From: Actinophytocola sp050699915
Lineage (GTDB): Bacteria > Actinomycetota > Actinomycetes > Mycobacteriales > Pseudonocardiaceae
Direction of reading: 5' to 3'
DNA length: 64,000 nucleotides
Assembly (NCBI RefSeq): GCF_050699915.1
Contig: NZ_JBOHGA010000003.1
Location: 1-64,000, forward strand
Below the pieces are notes generated by a model that was not told the origin of the DNA, did no database searches, and worked only from the letters and a program-made list of their open reading frames with translations. Positions 1 through 8,495 of this stretch are shown here, piece by piece. The number at the start of each line of letters is the position of its first letter. Positions within the stretch are counted from its first letter, which is position 1. A program made the position numbers and the translations under genes.

Positions 1-1899
1 GTCTACGTCGCCGAGCCCACGCGCCACCGCGTCCGCGCGATCGACCCCGACGGGCGGGCGCGGCCGTTCGCCGGCACGGGCGAGGAGGGCTCGGACGGCG
101 ACGGCGAACCCGCCGAGGAGGCCCGGCTCGCGGTGCCGGTCTCGGTGGCGGTCGACTCGGAGGGCTACGTCCTCATCGCCGACCAGCACGAGCGGGTCAT
201 CCGCCGGGTGGACCCGGACGGGATCATCGACACGGTCGCCGAGAACGTCGAGGCGCGACAGCTGGCCGCCGGCACGAACGGCACGGTCTACCTGACCGCG
301 GGCGAACTGGTGTACCGGTTGGGCGCGGACGGCCGGCCGGTCCCCGTCGCCGGTGGCGGCGAGCGGTGGGCCGAGAAGGCGGACGGCAAGCCCGCCGCGC
401 AGGCCGGCCTCTGGGAGACGGGCGCCGTCGCCGCGGACGGCGGCTCGGTCTACTTCGCCGAGGCCGGCAAGCCGTCGGTGCGCGCGGTGGCGCCGAACGG
501 CGTGCTCGTGACGGTCGCCGGCAACAGCTACCTCAGCCCAGAGGAGGGCGGGTTCGCCGGCGACGGCGGCCCCGCGGTCCGCGCCGAGCTCAACCACCCC
601 ACCGGCCTCGCCGTCGGCCCGGACGGCGAGCGCTACGTCGCCGACACCTACAACAACCGCATCCGCCGCATCGACGACGCGGGCGTGATCACGACGGTCG
701 CCGGCACCGGCGAGCGGGCCGACCGCGGCGACGGCGAGCCCGCGACGAAGGCCGCGCTGACCGAGCCGACCTCGGTGGCGGTCGGGCGCGACGGCGAGCT
801 GTACATCACCAGCACCACCTCGAGCCGGGTGCGCCGCGTCGACCCCGACGGCACCATCGACACGCTCGCCGACCTCGACCCGCCGCGCCCCGACGGCAAG
901 GCCACCGCGACCGACCTCGGCACGCTGCGCACGCTGGCCGTCGGCGTCGACGGCACGCTCTACCTCGACACCGCGGCCGGGCTGCGGACGGTGGCGCGTG
1001 ACGGCACGCTCGACCCCGCCATGCCGGGCGACGCCGCGTTCCGGACCTCGAGCGAGGTGGTCCCGGCCCGGGACGGCTCGCTGCTGGCGCTCTCCGGCGC
1101 GACGCTGGAGCGGTACTACCCGGACGGCGGCGTCCTGCACACGCCGCTCGGCGGGCCGGAGCGCGCGCCCACCGACGACCCGGCGAAGCAGCCCGAGCTG
1201 CGGCACCTGGCGACCGGGCCGCGCGACGAGGTCTACGTCGGCGGCACGACCGCGATCCACCGCGTGGCCGAGGACGGCACGCTCGACCAGGTGTACGGCC
1301 GCCGCGGCGGCGACGACCTCGGCGCGTTCACCGTCGGCCCGGACGGCAGCCTGTTCGTGCTGAGCGGCGACCAGGTCCTGCGGCTGCGCGACGGCAAGGC
1401 CGAGCCGGTCACGGCGGCGGAGTCGACCTACCGCCCGGCCGACGAGGAGGACGGCGGGCCCGCGAAGGAGGCGAGCCTGAGCCTCCCCGGCGACCTCGCC
1501 GTCACCGAGGACGGGACGCTGTTCGTCACCACCGCGGACGGCGTGCGGCGGGTGGACACCGGTGGCGACATCGACACGGTCGTGCCGAGCACGACCAACG
1601 CCGACGACACGATCCGCTCGGTCACCGAGCTGGCCGTCGGCCCGGGCGGCGACCTGTACCTGGGCTACGCCGAGGGAAAGGTCGACGTCCTGGTCCGCCC
1701 GGGCGAGCTGCCCACCTCGAGCGGCTCGGCGTGGCTGTTCTGGTTCGGCGGGGTGGCGCTGGTCCTCGCGGGCGCGGCGCTGACGTTCGTGCTCCGCCGC
1801 CGTGTCGCGGTCCGGACCGCCGGCGCCCCCGCCACCGCCGGGGAGACGTCCGGGGAGCCAGCCGCGGAGCCAGCCGGCGAACCGGAAACGGAGAAGTAG
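1..1899 (+). CDS. NHL-repeat membrane-anchored protein (5' truncated)
   Basis: The reading frame is open from base 1, so the true start lies left of the window; 632 residues are visible. It carries repeated NHL/beta-propeller blades with the pattern FAGDGGPA...L..P.GLAVGPDG..YVADTYNNRIRRID, recurring about every 50-60 residues. Near the C-terminus (about residues 576-600) one hydrophobic segment is followed by Arg-rich and then Ala/Glu/Pro-rich residues, so the propeller is probably extracytoplasmic with a short cytoplasmic tail. NHL propellers usually bind proteins or carbohydrates and a few are lyases; I see no catalytic motif. Binding scaffold is the cautious call. The signal peptide cannot be judged because the N-terminus is missing. 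Confidence 0.85.
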   Translation, partial: VYVAEPTRHRVRAIDPDGRARPFAGTGEEGSDGDGEPAEEARLAVPVSVAVDSEGYVLIADQHERVIRRVDPDGIIDTVAENVEARQLAAGTNGTVYLTAGELVYRLGADGRPVPVAGGGERWAEKADGKPAAQAGLWETGAVAADGGSVYFAEAGKPSVRAVAPNGVLVTVAGNSYLSPEEGGFAGDGGPAVRAELNHPTGLAVGPDGERYVADTYNNRIRRIDDAGVITTVAGTGERADRGDGEPATKAALTEPTSVAVGRDGELYITSTTSSRVRRVDPDGTIDTLADLDPPRPDGKATATDLGTLRTLAVGVDGTLYLDTAAGLRTVARDGTLDPAMPGDAAFRTSSEVVPARDGSLLALSGATLERYYPDGGVLHTPLGGPERAPTDDPAKQPELRHLATGPRDEVYVGGTTAIHRVAEDGTLDQVYGRRGGDDLGAFTVGPDGSLFVLSGDQVLRLRDGKAEPVTAAESTYRPADEEDGGPAKEASLSLPGDLAVTEDGTLFVTTADGVRRVDTGGDIDTVVPSTTNADDTIRSVTELAVGPGGDLYLGYAEGKVDVLVRPGELPTSSGSAWLFWFGGVALVLAGAALTFVLRRRVAVRTAGAPATAGETSGEPAAEPAGEPETEK

Positions 1900-1967
1900 C
1901 AACGGAACGCGGCTGTGCCGGGCATGGTCGCCACCACGGTCCGGCGCCGCGCGCTAACCTCACGTTC

Positions 1968-2612
1968 GTGAGTGACCTGCCTGCCGTGCCAGACCCGCGG
2001 GACATGCGGGTGTCCAACGACGATCGCGAGCGCGTCGCCAAGGTCCTGCACGACTCCATGGCCGAGGGCCGGCTGACCGTCGGCGAGCTGGAGGAGCGGC
2101 TCGACCAGGTCTATGCCGCCAAGACGTTCGGCGACCTGGAGCCGGTCACCCGCGACCTGCCGATCGGCAACCAGTCCCGCGCGGTCGCGATGCCGCAGCC
2201 CGCGCCGTCGCCGGTCAACCGCGTCGGCGGCCGCGGCACCTCCTCGACCGCGATCGCGATCATGTCCGGCACCGACCGCAAGGGACTCTGGACGGTGCCG
2301 CCGACCTTCACCTCGGTCGCGCTGATGGGCGGCGTCGAGATCGACCTGACCGACGCCCGCTTCGAGGACGCGGAGACGACCATCCAGGCGTTCGCCGTGA
2401 TGGGCGGCATCGACATCTACGTGCCCGAGGACATCACCGTCCAGGTCAACGGCACGGGGTTCATGGGCGCGTTCGAGAACCGAGTCCAGGACCAGGGCCA
2501 GCCGCGTCCCGGCGCGGCGCTGGTGAAGATCACCGGCCTGGCCATGATGGGCGGTGTCGAGGTCAAGCGCCGCAAGCCGCGCAAGCAGAAGCACAAGCAG
2601 ATCGAGGAGTAG
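1968..2612 (+). CDS. DUF1707 and LiaF-like C-terminal domain protein
   Basis: 214 residues. The start is GTG at 1968, with a TAACCT -10 box a few bases upstream (1955-1960), so the mRNA is probably leaderless; the longer open frame upstream overlaps the preceding gene and is not used. Residues about 13-65 (MRVSNDDRERVAKVLHDSMAEGRLT) are a DUF1707 domain. Residues about 100-205 contain repeated AVMGG/ALMGG turns typical of the LiaF-like cell-wall-stress C-terminal domain. The C-terminus is Lys/Arg-rich and no membrane segment is evident. Such proteins are common in actinobacteria and are thought to act in envelope-stress signalling; the exact role here is unknown. Confidence 0.85.
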   Translation: MSDLPAVPDPRDMRVSNDDRERVAKVLHDSMAEGRLTVGELEERLDQVYAAKTFGDLEPVTRDLPIGNQSRAVAMPQPAPSPVNRVGGRGTSSTAIAIMSGTDRKGLWTVPPTFTSVALMGGVEIDLTDARFEDAETTIQAFAVMGGIDIYVPEDITVQVNGTGFMGAFENRVQDQGQPRPGAALVKITGLAMMGGVEVKRRKPRKQKHKQIEE

Positions 2613-2672
2613 GACCCGCCGCCCGCGGTCGGGCTCGTGGTTTCGTCGGTGCCCGCTGGCATGCTCGCCGTC

Positions 2673-3248
2673 ATGGACGCCAACGCCCGCCCGGTCGCCG
2701 ACGAGCGCGACGGCCTTCTCACCTTTCTCGCCCAGCAGCGACGGGTGCTCAAGACCGCCGCGTACGGGCTCACCCCCGAGCAGCTGCGCGCGACGCCGAG
2801 CGCGAGCGCGCTGTCGGTCGGGGGCCTGCTCAAGCACGTGACGTTCACCGAGCGCGGCTGGACCGACACCATCGCCCGCAAGCCGCGCAGCGTCTCGGTC
2901 GAGGACTACGGCGCCGAGTTCCGGCTCACGCCCGAGGAGACCCTCGAGTCGCTGACCGCCGGCTATGACGAGGTCGCCGCCTACACCGACGAGGTCGTGG
3001 CGGGCATCGCCGACCTGGATGAGCCTGTCCCGGTGCCCGACGAGCCCTGGTTCCCGAAGGACATCACGCACTGGTCGGTTCGCTGGGTGCTGCTGCACCT
3101 CATCGAGGAGGCCTGTCGGCACGCGGGCCATGCCGACATCGTTCGCGAGTCGATCGACGGCGCCACCGCCTACGAGCTGCTGGCGGGTGCGGAGGGTTGG
3201 GAGCCGACGCCCTGGCTGCGGCCTTGGCGGCCCTCCGCGTCGGCCTAG
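2673..3248 (+). CDS. DinB/DUF664 family protein
   Basis: 191 residues from ATG 2673 (MDANARPVADERDGLL); an in-frame GTG at 2637 would add a poor N-terminus. The sequence fits the DinB-like four-helix-bundle fold of the DUF664 branch, with likely metal-binding histidines in GLLKHV and in the HLIEEACRHAGHAD segment. Relatives include mycothiol-dependent enzymes and many uncharacterised proteins of thiol or stress metabolism; the substrate here is unknown. It ends 10 bases before the deoC start. The deoC -10 box overlaps its 3' end, so the two need not be co-transcribed. Confidence 0.85.
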   Translation: MDANARPVADERDGLLTFLAQQRRVLKTAAYGLTPEQLRATPSASALSVGGLLKHVTFTERGWTDTIARKPRSVSVEDYGAEFRLTPEETLESLTAGYDEVAAYTDEVVAGIADLDEPVPVPDEPWFPKDITHWSVRWVLLHLIEEACRHAGHADIVRESIDGATAYELLAGAEGWEPTPWLRPWRPSASA

Positions 3249-3258
3249 ACTCGACCGC

Positions 3259-4227
3259 ATGGCAGCACCCTCACCGGCGAGTACGGGGCTACCCCCCGAG
3301 CTCTCCGACGCGACCCGCGACGAGAGCTCGCTCCGTCGGTTCCTCCAGGGCCTCCCCGGCGTCGACCAGGTCGGCGTCGAGCAGCGCGCCGCCGGCCTCG
3401 CCACCCGCAGCATCAAGAAGGCGGCGAAGCTGTGGGCCATCGACACCGCCATCCGCATGGTCGACCTGACCACGCTGGAGGGGGCCGACACCGCAGGCAA
3501 GATCCGGTCCCTGTGCGCCAAGGCGCGCCGGCCCGACCCGGAGCGCCCCGAGGTGCCCCAGGTCGCCGCGGTCTGCGTGTACCCGGACATGGTGACCACC
3601 GCGGTCGAGGCGGTGGCGGGCAGCGGCATCCATGTCGCCAGCGTCGCCACGGCCTTCCCGAGCGGCCGGTCCAGCATGCAGGTGAAGATCACCGACACGG
3701 AGCAGGCCGTCGCGGACGGGGCGGACGAGGTCGACATGGTCATCGACCGCGGCGCGTTCCTGTCCGGCCACTACGGCCGGGTGTTCGACGAGATCGTCAC
3801 CATCAAGCACGCCTGTGGAAACGCCCACCTCAAGGTCATCCTGGAGACCGGGGAGCTCGCCACCTACGACAACGTCCGGCGCGCGTCGTGGCTCGCCATG
3901 CTCGCGGGCGCCGACTTCATCAAGACCTCCACCGGGAAGGTGTCGCCGGCGGCCACGCTGCCGGTCACCCACGTGATGCTGCAGGCCGTCCGCGACTGGC
4001 ACACCTCGACCGGCACCAGGATCGGCGTGAAGCCCGCGGGCGGCATCCGCAACACCAAGGACGCCATCCGCTACCTCGTCGCCGTGCGCGAGGTGGCCGG
4101 GCCGGAGTGGCTCACCCCGGACCTGTTCCGCTTCGGCGCCTCCAGCCTGCTCAACGACCTGCTGATGCAACGCCGCGCCCAACTAGAGGGCCACTACAGC
4201 GGCCCGGACTACGTGACGGTGGACTGA
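3259..4227 (+). CDS. deoC: Deoxyribose-phosphate aldolase
   Basis: 322 residues. DeoC cleaves 2-deoxyribose 5-phosphate to acetaldehyde and glyceraldehyde 3-phosphate in the cytoplasm. The Schiff-base lysine is seen in DFIKTSTGK (Lys222) and the second conserved lysine in VKPAGGIR (Lys258). The N-terminal extension of about 60 residues is typical of the longer actinobacterial and eukaryotic-type DeoC. Start ATG 3259 is preceded by TAGACT (3246-3251), suggesting a leaderless transcript. The stop is one base from the next ATG, so the two aldehyde dehydrogenase genes are co-transcribed and would consume the acetaldehyde (inference). deoA, cdd and add lie 6-11 kb away. Confidence 0.95.
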   Translation: MAAPSPASTGLPPELSDATRDESSLRRFLQGLPGVDQVGVEQRAAGLATRSIKKAAKLWAIDTAIRMVDLTTLEGADTAGKIRSLCAKARRPDPERPEVPQVAAVCVYPDMVTTAVEAVAGSGIHVASVATAFPSGRSSMQVKITDTEQAVADGADEVDMVIDRGAFLSGHYGRVFDEIVTIKHACGNAHLKVILETGELATYDNVRRASWLAMLAGADFIKTSTGKVSPAATLPVTHVMLQAVRDWHTSTGTRIGVKPAGGIRNTKDAIRYLVAVREVAGPEWLTPDLFRFGASSLLNDLLMQRRAQLEGHYSGPDYVTVD

Positions 4228-4228
4228 C

Positions 4229-5665
4229 ATGAACGACGTATGGGAGTACGCGCCCGCGCCCGAGAACCGGGACATCGCGAACCTCAAGCCCAGCTACCGG
4301 ATGTTCCTCGACGGCGAGTTCGTCGAGGGTGGCGGCGAGCCGCTGAAGACGATCAACCCGGCCACCGAGGAGGTGCTGGCCGAGGTGTCCACCGCCGCAC
4401 CGTCCGATGTGGACAGAGCGGTCAAGGCGGCGCGGCGGGCCTACGACCGGGTGTGGGGCCGGATGCCCGGCGCCGAGCGGGCCAAGTACATCTACCGGAT
4501 CGCGCGAATGATCGCCGAGCGGTCCCGCGAGCTCGCCGTGCTGGAGAGCCTCGACAACGGCAAGCCCATCAAGGAGTCCCGGGACGTGGACGTGCCGACC
4601 GCGTCGGCGCACTTCTTCTATCACGCGGGCTGGGCGGACAAGCTCGGCTACGCGGGGCTCGGCCCGGACCCGCGCCCACTCGGCGTGGCCGGCCAGGTCA
4701 TCCCGTGGAACTTCCCGCTGCTGATGGCCGCGTGGAAGATCGCGCCGGCCCTCGCGTGCGGCAACACCGTCGTGCTCAAGCCGGCCGAGACCACCCCGCT
4801 GACCGCGCTGGTGCTGGCCGAGATCGTCCAGCAGGCCGAGCTGCCGCCGGGCGTGGTCAACATCCTGCCGGGCGCCGGCGACGTGGGCGCGGAGCTGACC
4901 AACCACTCCGGCGTCGACAAGGTCGCGTTCACCGGCTCCACCGACGTCGGCAAGCTCATCCAGCGCTCGCTCGCCGGGTCGGGCAAGAAGCTGACGCTGG
5001 AGCTGGGTGGCAAGGCGGCCAACGTGGTGTTCGACGACGCGCCCCTCGACCAGGCCGTCGAGGGCATCGTCAACGGCATCTTCTTCAACCAGGGCCACGT
5101 GTGCTGCGCCGGCTCGCGGCTGCTCGTGCAGGAGTCGGTGGCCGACGAGCTGCTGGAGAAGCTGCACGCACGGGTGTCGACGCTGCGCCTGGGCGACCCG
5201 CTGGACAAGAACACCGACGTCGGCGCCATCAACTCGCGCGAGCAGCTCAACAAGATCAACGAGCTGGTGTCCTCGGGCGAGGCGGAGGGCGCCACCCGCT
5301 GGACGAGCCCGTGTCCGGTGCCGGAGAAGGGCTTCTTCTTCGCGCCGACGGTGTTCGCCGGCGTCAGCCAGGCCATGCGGATCGCCCGCGAGGAGATCTT
5401 CGGCCCGGTGCTGTCGGTCCTCACGTTCCGCACGCCGGACGAGGCCGTGGCGAAGGCCAACAACACGCCCTACGGCCTGTCCGCAGGCGTCTGGACCGAC
5501 AAGGGATCCCGGATCCTCTGGATGGCCAACAAGCTGCGCGCCGGCGTGGTGTGGGCCAACACGTTCAACCGTTTCGACCCGACCGCGCCGTTCGGCGGCT
5601 ACCAGGAGTCCGGCTTCGGCCGGGAGGGTGGCCGCACGGGACTGGAGGCCTACCTCGATGTCTGA
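4229..5665 (+). CDS. Aldehyde dehydrogenase family protein (catalytic)
   Basis: 478 residues. NAD(P)-dependent aldehyde dehydrogenase with all expected motifs: the PWNFP loop, the KPAETTPL cofactor segment, FTGSTDVGK, the general-base glutamate in LELGGK, and the catalytic cysteine in HVCCAGSR (Cys292/293). It starts one base after the deoC stop, so it is translationally coupled. By context the likely substrate is acetaldehyde from deoxyribose phosphate cleavage (inference). Its partner downstream resembles the N-terminal half of the same family but lacks the active site. The pair recalls the two-domain ALDH16 enzymes, in which a second ALDH domain has lost catalysis. Confidence 0.93.
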   Translation: MNDVWEYAPAPENRDIANLKPSYRMFLDGEFVEGGGEPLKTINPATEEVLAEVSTAAPSDVDRAVKAARRAYDRVWGRMPGAERAKYIYRIARMIAERSRELAVLESLDNGKPIKESRDVDVPTASAHFFYHAGWADKLGYAGLGPDPRPLGVAGQVIPWNFPLLMAAWKIAPALACGNTVVLKPAETTPLTALVLAEIVQQAELPPGVVNILPGAGDVGAELTNHSGVDKVAFTGSTDVGKLIQRSLAGSGKKLTLELGGKAANVVFDDAPLDQAVEGIVNGIFFNQGHVCCAGSRLLVQESVADELLEKLHARVSTLRLGDPLDKNTDVGAINSREQLNKINELVSSGEAEGATRWTSPCPVPEKGFFFAPTVFAGVSQAMRIAREEIFGPVLSVLTFRTPDEAVAKANNTPYGLSAGVWTDKGSRILWMANKLRAGVVWANTFNRFDPTAPFGGYQESGFGREGGRTGLEAYLDV

Positions 5666-6524
5666 GCGTCTGTCCGTCGCCAAGACCTACAAGCTGTACG
5701 TCGGCGGGGCCTTCCCGCGCTCGGAGTCCGGCCGGTCCTACCCGGTGCGCGACTCGAAGGGCGGCTTCCTCGCCAACGCAGCGCAGGCCTCCCGCAAGGA
5801 CGTCCGCGAGGCGGTTGTCGCCGCCCGCAAGGCGTTCGCCGGCTGGTCCGGCGCGACGGCCTACAACCGGGGGCAGGTGCTGTACCGGGTGGCGGAGCTG
5901 CTCGAGGGCCGGCGCGAGCAGTTCCTGGCCGAGGTGGCGGCGAGCGAGGGCGCGCCGGCCAAGCGCGTCCAGTCCATCGTGGACACCGCGATCGACCGCT
6001 GGGTCTGGTACGCGGGCTGGTCGGACAAGATCGCCACCGTGCTCGGCGCGTCGAACCCGGTGGCGGGTCCGTACTTCTCGTTCTCCGTGCCCGAACCGAC
6101 CGGCGTGGTGGGCGTGCTGGCGCCGCGGTCGTCCTCGCTGCTGGGGCTGGTGAGCGTGGTGGCCCCGGCGATCGCGACGGGCAACACGGTGGTCGTCGTG
6201 GCGAGCCAGGACCGCCCGTTGCCGGCGATCACCCTGTCCGAGGTGCTGGCGACGTCGGACGTGCCGGGCGGTGTGGTCAACATCCTGACCGGCCGCACCG
6301 CCGAGCTCGCCCCGTGGCTCGCCTCGCACGCGGACGTGAACGCCGTGGACCTGGCGGGCGCACCGGAGTCGATGACCGCCGAGCTGGAGCGAGCCGCCGC
6401 GAACACGGTGAAGCGGGTCCTGCGTGCTAAGCCGGCCGAGCCCGACTGGGTCGGCGTGCCGGACATCTCCCGGCTGCGCGCCTTCCTGGAGACCAAGACC
6501 GTCTGGCATCCGACGGGAGTGTGA
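5658..6524 (+). CDS. Aldehyde dehydrogenase-like protein lacking catalytic half
   Basis: 288 residues; ATG 5658 overlaps the end of the catalytic dehydrogenase gene by 8 bases. The N-terminal two-thirds align with an ALDH cofactor domain (YKLYVGGAFPRSESGRSY, VPEPTGVVGVLAP, VAPAIATGNTVVVVAS, VPGGVVNILTG). The protein ends without an ELGGK glutamate or a catalytic cysteine, so it cannot work as a dehydrogenase. It has no frameshift and normal codon use, so it looks like a maintained non-catalytic subunit rather than debris. The likely role is a structural or regulatory partner of the upstream enzyme, as the second domain of ALDH16 is in fused forms (inference). Confidence 0.88.
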   Translation: MSERLSVAKTYKLYVGGAFPRSESGRSYPVRDSKGGFLANAAQASRKDVREAVVAARKAFAGWSGATAYNRGQVLYRVAELLEGRREQFLAEVAASEGAPAKRVQSIVDTAIDRWVWYAGWSDKIATVLGASNPVAGPYFSFSVPEPTGVVGVLAPRSSSLLGLVSVVAPAIATGNTVVVVASQDRPLPAITLSEVLATSDVPGGVVNILTGRTAELAPWLASHADVNAVDLAGAPESMTAELERAAANTVKRVLRAKPAEPDWVGVPDISRLRAFLETKTVWHPTGV

Positions 6525-6571
6525 AACCAACTCCAACCGGCTAACGTCAGAGCCGGGGGAAGGGGGAGTAC

Positions 6572-6916
6572 ATGACTGACGAGGGGCCACCGCCGCCACG
6601 ACCCGGCTACGACGCCGACGAGGCGGCCTTCACGGCGTTCACCAGGGGGTTTCGCCCGCTCGCCGACAACCTGACCACCGAGGGGCTCGCCGCGCACACG
6701 AACCTGGCGGGCGACGCGTTCTCCAGGGTCGGCGACGAGGTCGGGCTCTCCGCCGCGATCCGCAACGCCGCCCGGCGCCAGCGCGACCGCATCGACGGCC
6801 TGGCCACGAACACCACGTCGATGGCCGACGCGGTCGACAACACGTGGACGAACTACCGCAGCACCGAGGACGACCACGACCGGGCGATCCGCCGGGCGGC
6901 GGGTGAGCAGGCATGA
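6572..6916 (+). CDS. Small ESX-type/EspC-like helical protein
   Basis: 114 residues, preceded by a purine-rich ribosome binding site (GGGGGAAGGGGGAG, about 3 bases before ATG 6572). It has no signal peptide or membrane segment. The predicted helices are rich in Ala/Thr/Asn with many Arg and Asp (RRQRDRIDGLATNTTSMADAV), as in WXG100-like and EspC-like type VII secretion substrates, though the WXG motif itself is absent (VDNTWTNYRS is the only Trp region). It overlaps the NlpC/P60 gene by four bases. It probably forms a heterodimer with that protein's N-terminus for secretion (inference). Confidence 0.75.
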   Translation: MTDEGPPPPRPGYDADEAAFTAFTRGFRPLADNLTTEGLAAHTNLAGDAFSRVGDEVGLSAAIRNAARRQRDRIDGLATNTTSMADAVDNTWTNYRSTEDDHDRAIRRAAGEQA

Positions 6917-8025
6917 CCGTCCCGATGGTGGAGACGCTCGTCTCGCCGGCCGCCGACGCACAGCGCCAGCTCACCACCGACGACGGCGCCATCGACTCCG
7001 TCGACCAGGCGCACGGCGGCGTCCAGACCGCCCTCTACACCTACGACACCGACGCCGGTCAGCAGACGCGCGGCCTCCAGGAGGGCTGGCAGGGCAGCTC
7101 CGCGGACCGTCAGGCCGCCGACGTCACCACGATGAGCAGCGCGGCCAAGGACATCAGCACCTACAGCGCCGACGTCCAGGCCGCGGTGCGCGAGGCCGCT
7201 GGCATCCTCAAGGTCGGCCAGTCCACCAACCAGCGGCTGATCGACGACTTCATGGACCGCGCCGCCGAGCTGCTCTCCGCGGCCGCGGCCCTGCGCCAGG
7301 CCGGGGACAACGCCGGCGCGCAACGCAAGATCAGCGAGCTGATCCGGCTCGGCGCCCAGGTCAGCGGCGACTCGAGCACCAACCTGCAGGCCGTGATGAG
7401 CCAGCTGACCGGCGTCGTCACCCGGCTCGACGGCGCCGACGGCTCGACGTCGGCCAGCAGCGCGGACGGTGGCCGAGGTAGCGGCAACTCCGCGCCACAG
7501 GCCTACAACACCGGGGGCGGTGGGGGCGGCGGCGACTCCGGCGGCGGAGGCGGCGGGGGTGGCGGCGGCGGTGGCGGCGTGGCCACCAAGAAGCGCCTGC
7601 CGGTCGCGATTCCGCCGCAGCCAGGCACCGGCGTCGCGGTCAACCTGCCCGACGGCAGCCAGGTCATGGCGCCCAACGAGACCGCGGCCAAGGCGGTGCG
7701 CGCCGCGCTCGGGCAACTCGGGGTGCCCTACGTGTGGGGCGGCACCGCGCCGGGCGTGGGCCTGGACTGCAGCGGCCTGACCCAGTACGCGTACGGCGAG
7801 GGAGGCCTGGAAATCCCGCGCACGTCGCGCGAGCAGGACATCGGCGCCGAGGTGCCCTCGGCCGACCAGCTGCTGCCCGGCGACCTGATCTGCTGGGAGG
7901 GCCACGTCGCCATGTACATCGGCAACGGCCAGATGGTCGAGGCCGGCGACCCGGTGCAGGTGAGCCCGCTGCGCACGGAGAACTCGGGCATGCCGTTCGT
8001 GGGCTTCTACCGCCCCACCGGCTGA
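6913..8025 (+). CDS. NlpC/P60 peptidase with ESX-like N-terminal domain
   Basis: 370 residues. Residues 1-about 180 are an alpha-helical WXG100-like module (EGWQGSSADRQAADV carries the W-x-G turn). A Ser/Gly region with long glycine runs (about residues 180-222) forms a flexible linker. The C-terminal 120 residues are an NlpC/P60 peptidase with Cys286 in GLDCSGLTQYAY and His331 in GHVAMYIG. The family hydrolyses peptide bonds in the peptidoglycan stem. No classical signal peptide is present, so export by a type VII system through the helical domain is likely (inference). Overlaps with its neighbour suggest co-expression with the small helical partner. Confidence 0.88.
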   Translation: MTVPMVETLVSPAADAQRQLTTDDGAIDSVDQAHGGVQTALYTYDTDAGQQTRGLQEGWQGSSADRQAADVTTMSSAAKDISTYSADVQAAVREAAGILKVGQSTNQRLIDDFMDRAAELLSAAAALRQAGDNAGAQRKISELIRLGAQVSGDSSTNLQAVMSQLTGVVTRLDGADGSTSASSADGGRGSGNSAPQAYNTGGGGGGGDSGGGGGGGGGGGGGVATKKRLPVAIPPQPGTGVAVNLPDGSQVMAPNETAAKAVRAALGQLGVPYVWGGTAPGVGLDCSGLTQYAYGEGGLEIPRTSREQDIGAEVPSADQLLPGDLICWEGHVAMYIGNGQMVEAGDPVQVSPLRTENSGMPFVGFYRPTG

Positions 8026-8078
8026 ACGCGGGTTGGGGACCTTTCGGGCACACTGTGTCCGGAGGTAGGGGGTAGCAC

Positions 8079-8495
8079 ATGGATATCGATATTCAGCACG
8101 AGCTCGGGGTGGTGGACCGCAAGGTCCAGCGGGCCGGCGAGCAGGCGGCCGCCCAGGTGGCGCGGGCCGGCCGGATCAGCGGACGGGCCAGCTCGCCCGA
8201 CGGCGGCATCAGCGTCGAGGTGGCGCCGGGCGGGCTGCTGACCGACGTCCAGCTCTCGGCCGCCGCGCTGTCCGTCGACATGGAGACCCTCGCCCGGCAG
8301 CTCACCGCCCTCGCCGAGCGGGCCACCCGCCTGGCCGGTGGCGCCATGCACAAGGCCCTCGCGCCCGTGGTCGGCGAGAAGCACCTGGAGTCGCTGGGCT
8401 ACGTCCCGGTCGAGGACGAGTCCGAGGCCGACTCCGACGACGCCGACTTCGGCGACCCGCTCAAGCACGGCGAGCCGGGCAGGCAGCAGCGATGA
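8079..8495 (+). CDS. YbaB/EbfC (EspL-like) family protein
   Basis: 138 residues from ATG 8079, about six bases after a GGAGGTAGGGGG ribosome binding site. The fold pattern (N-terminal helix with VQRAGEQAAAQ, then beta strands ISVEVAPGGLLTDVQLS, then a long helix with LARQLTALAERATRLA) matches the YbaB/EbfC nucleoid-associated family. In mycobacterial ESX loci EspL has this fold and acts as a secretion-associated chaperone. The acidic C-terminal tail is unlike DNA-binding YbaB. The gene overlaps the next by four bases. A chaperone-like role for the secreted proteins upstream fits better than a nucleoid role (inference). Confidence 0.8.
   Translation: MDIDIQHELGVVDRKVQRAGEQAAAQVARAGRISGRASSPDGGISVEVAPGGLLTDVQLSAAALSVDMETLARQLTALAERATRLAGGAMHKALAPVVGEKHLESLGYVPVEDESEADSDDADFGDPLKHGEPGRQQR

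Noticed and set aside
1665..3743. 692-codon open frame on the minus strand
   Set aside because: It runs across three well-supported plus-strand genes, has the Arg/Gly/His-rich make-up of a shadow frame in GC-rich DNA, and shows no domain or start signal.
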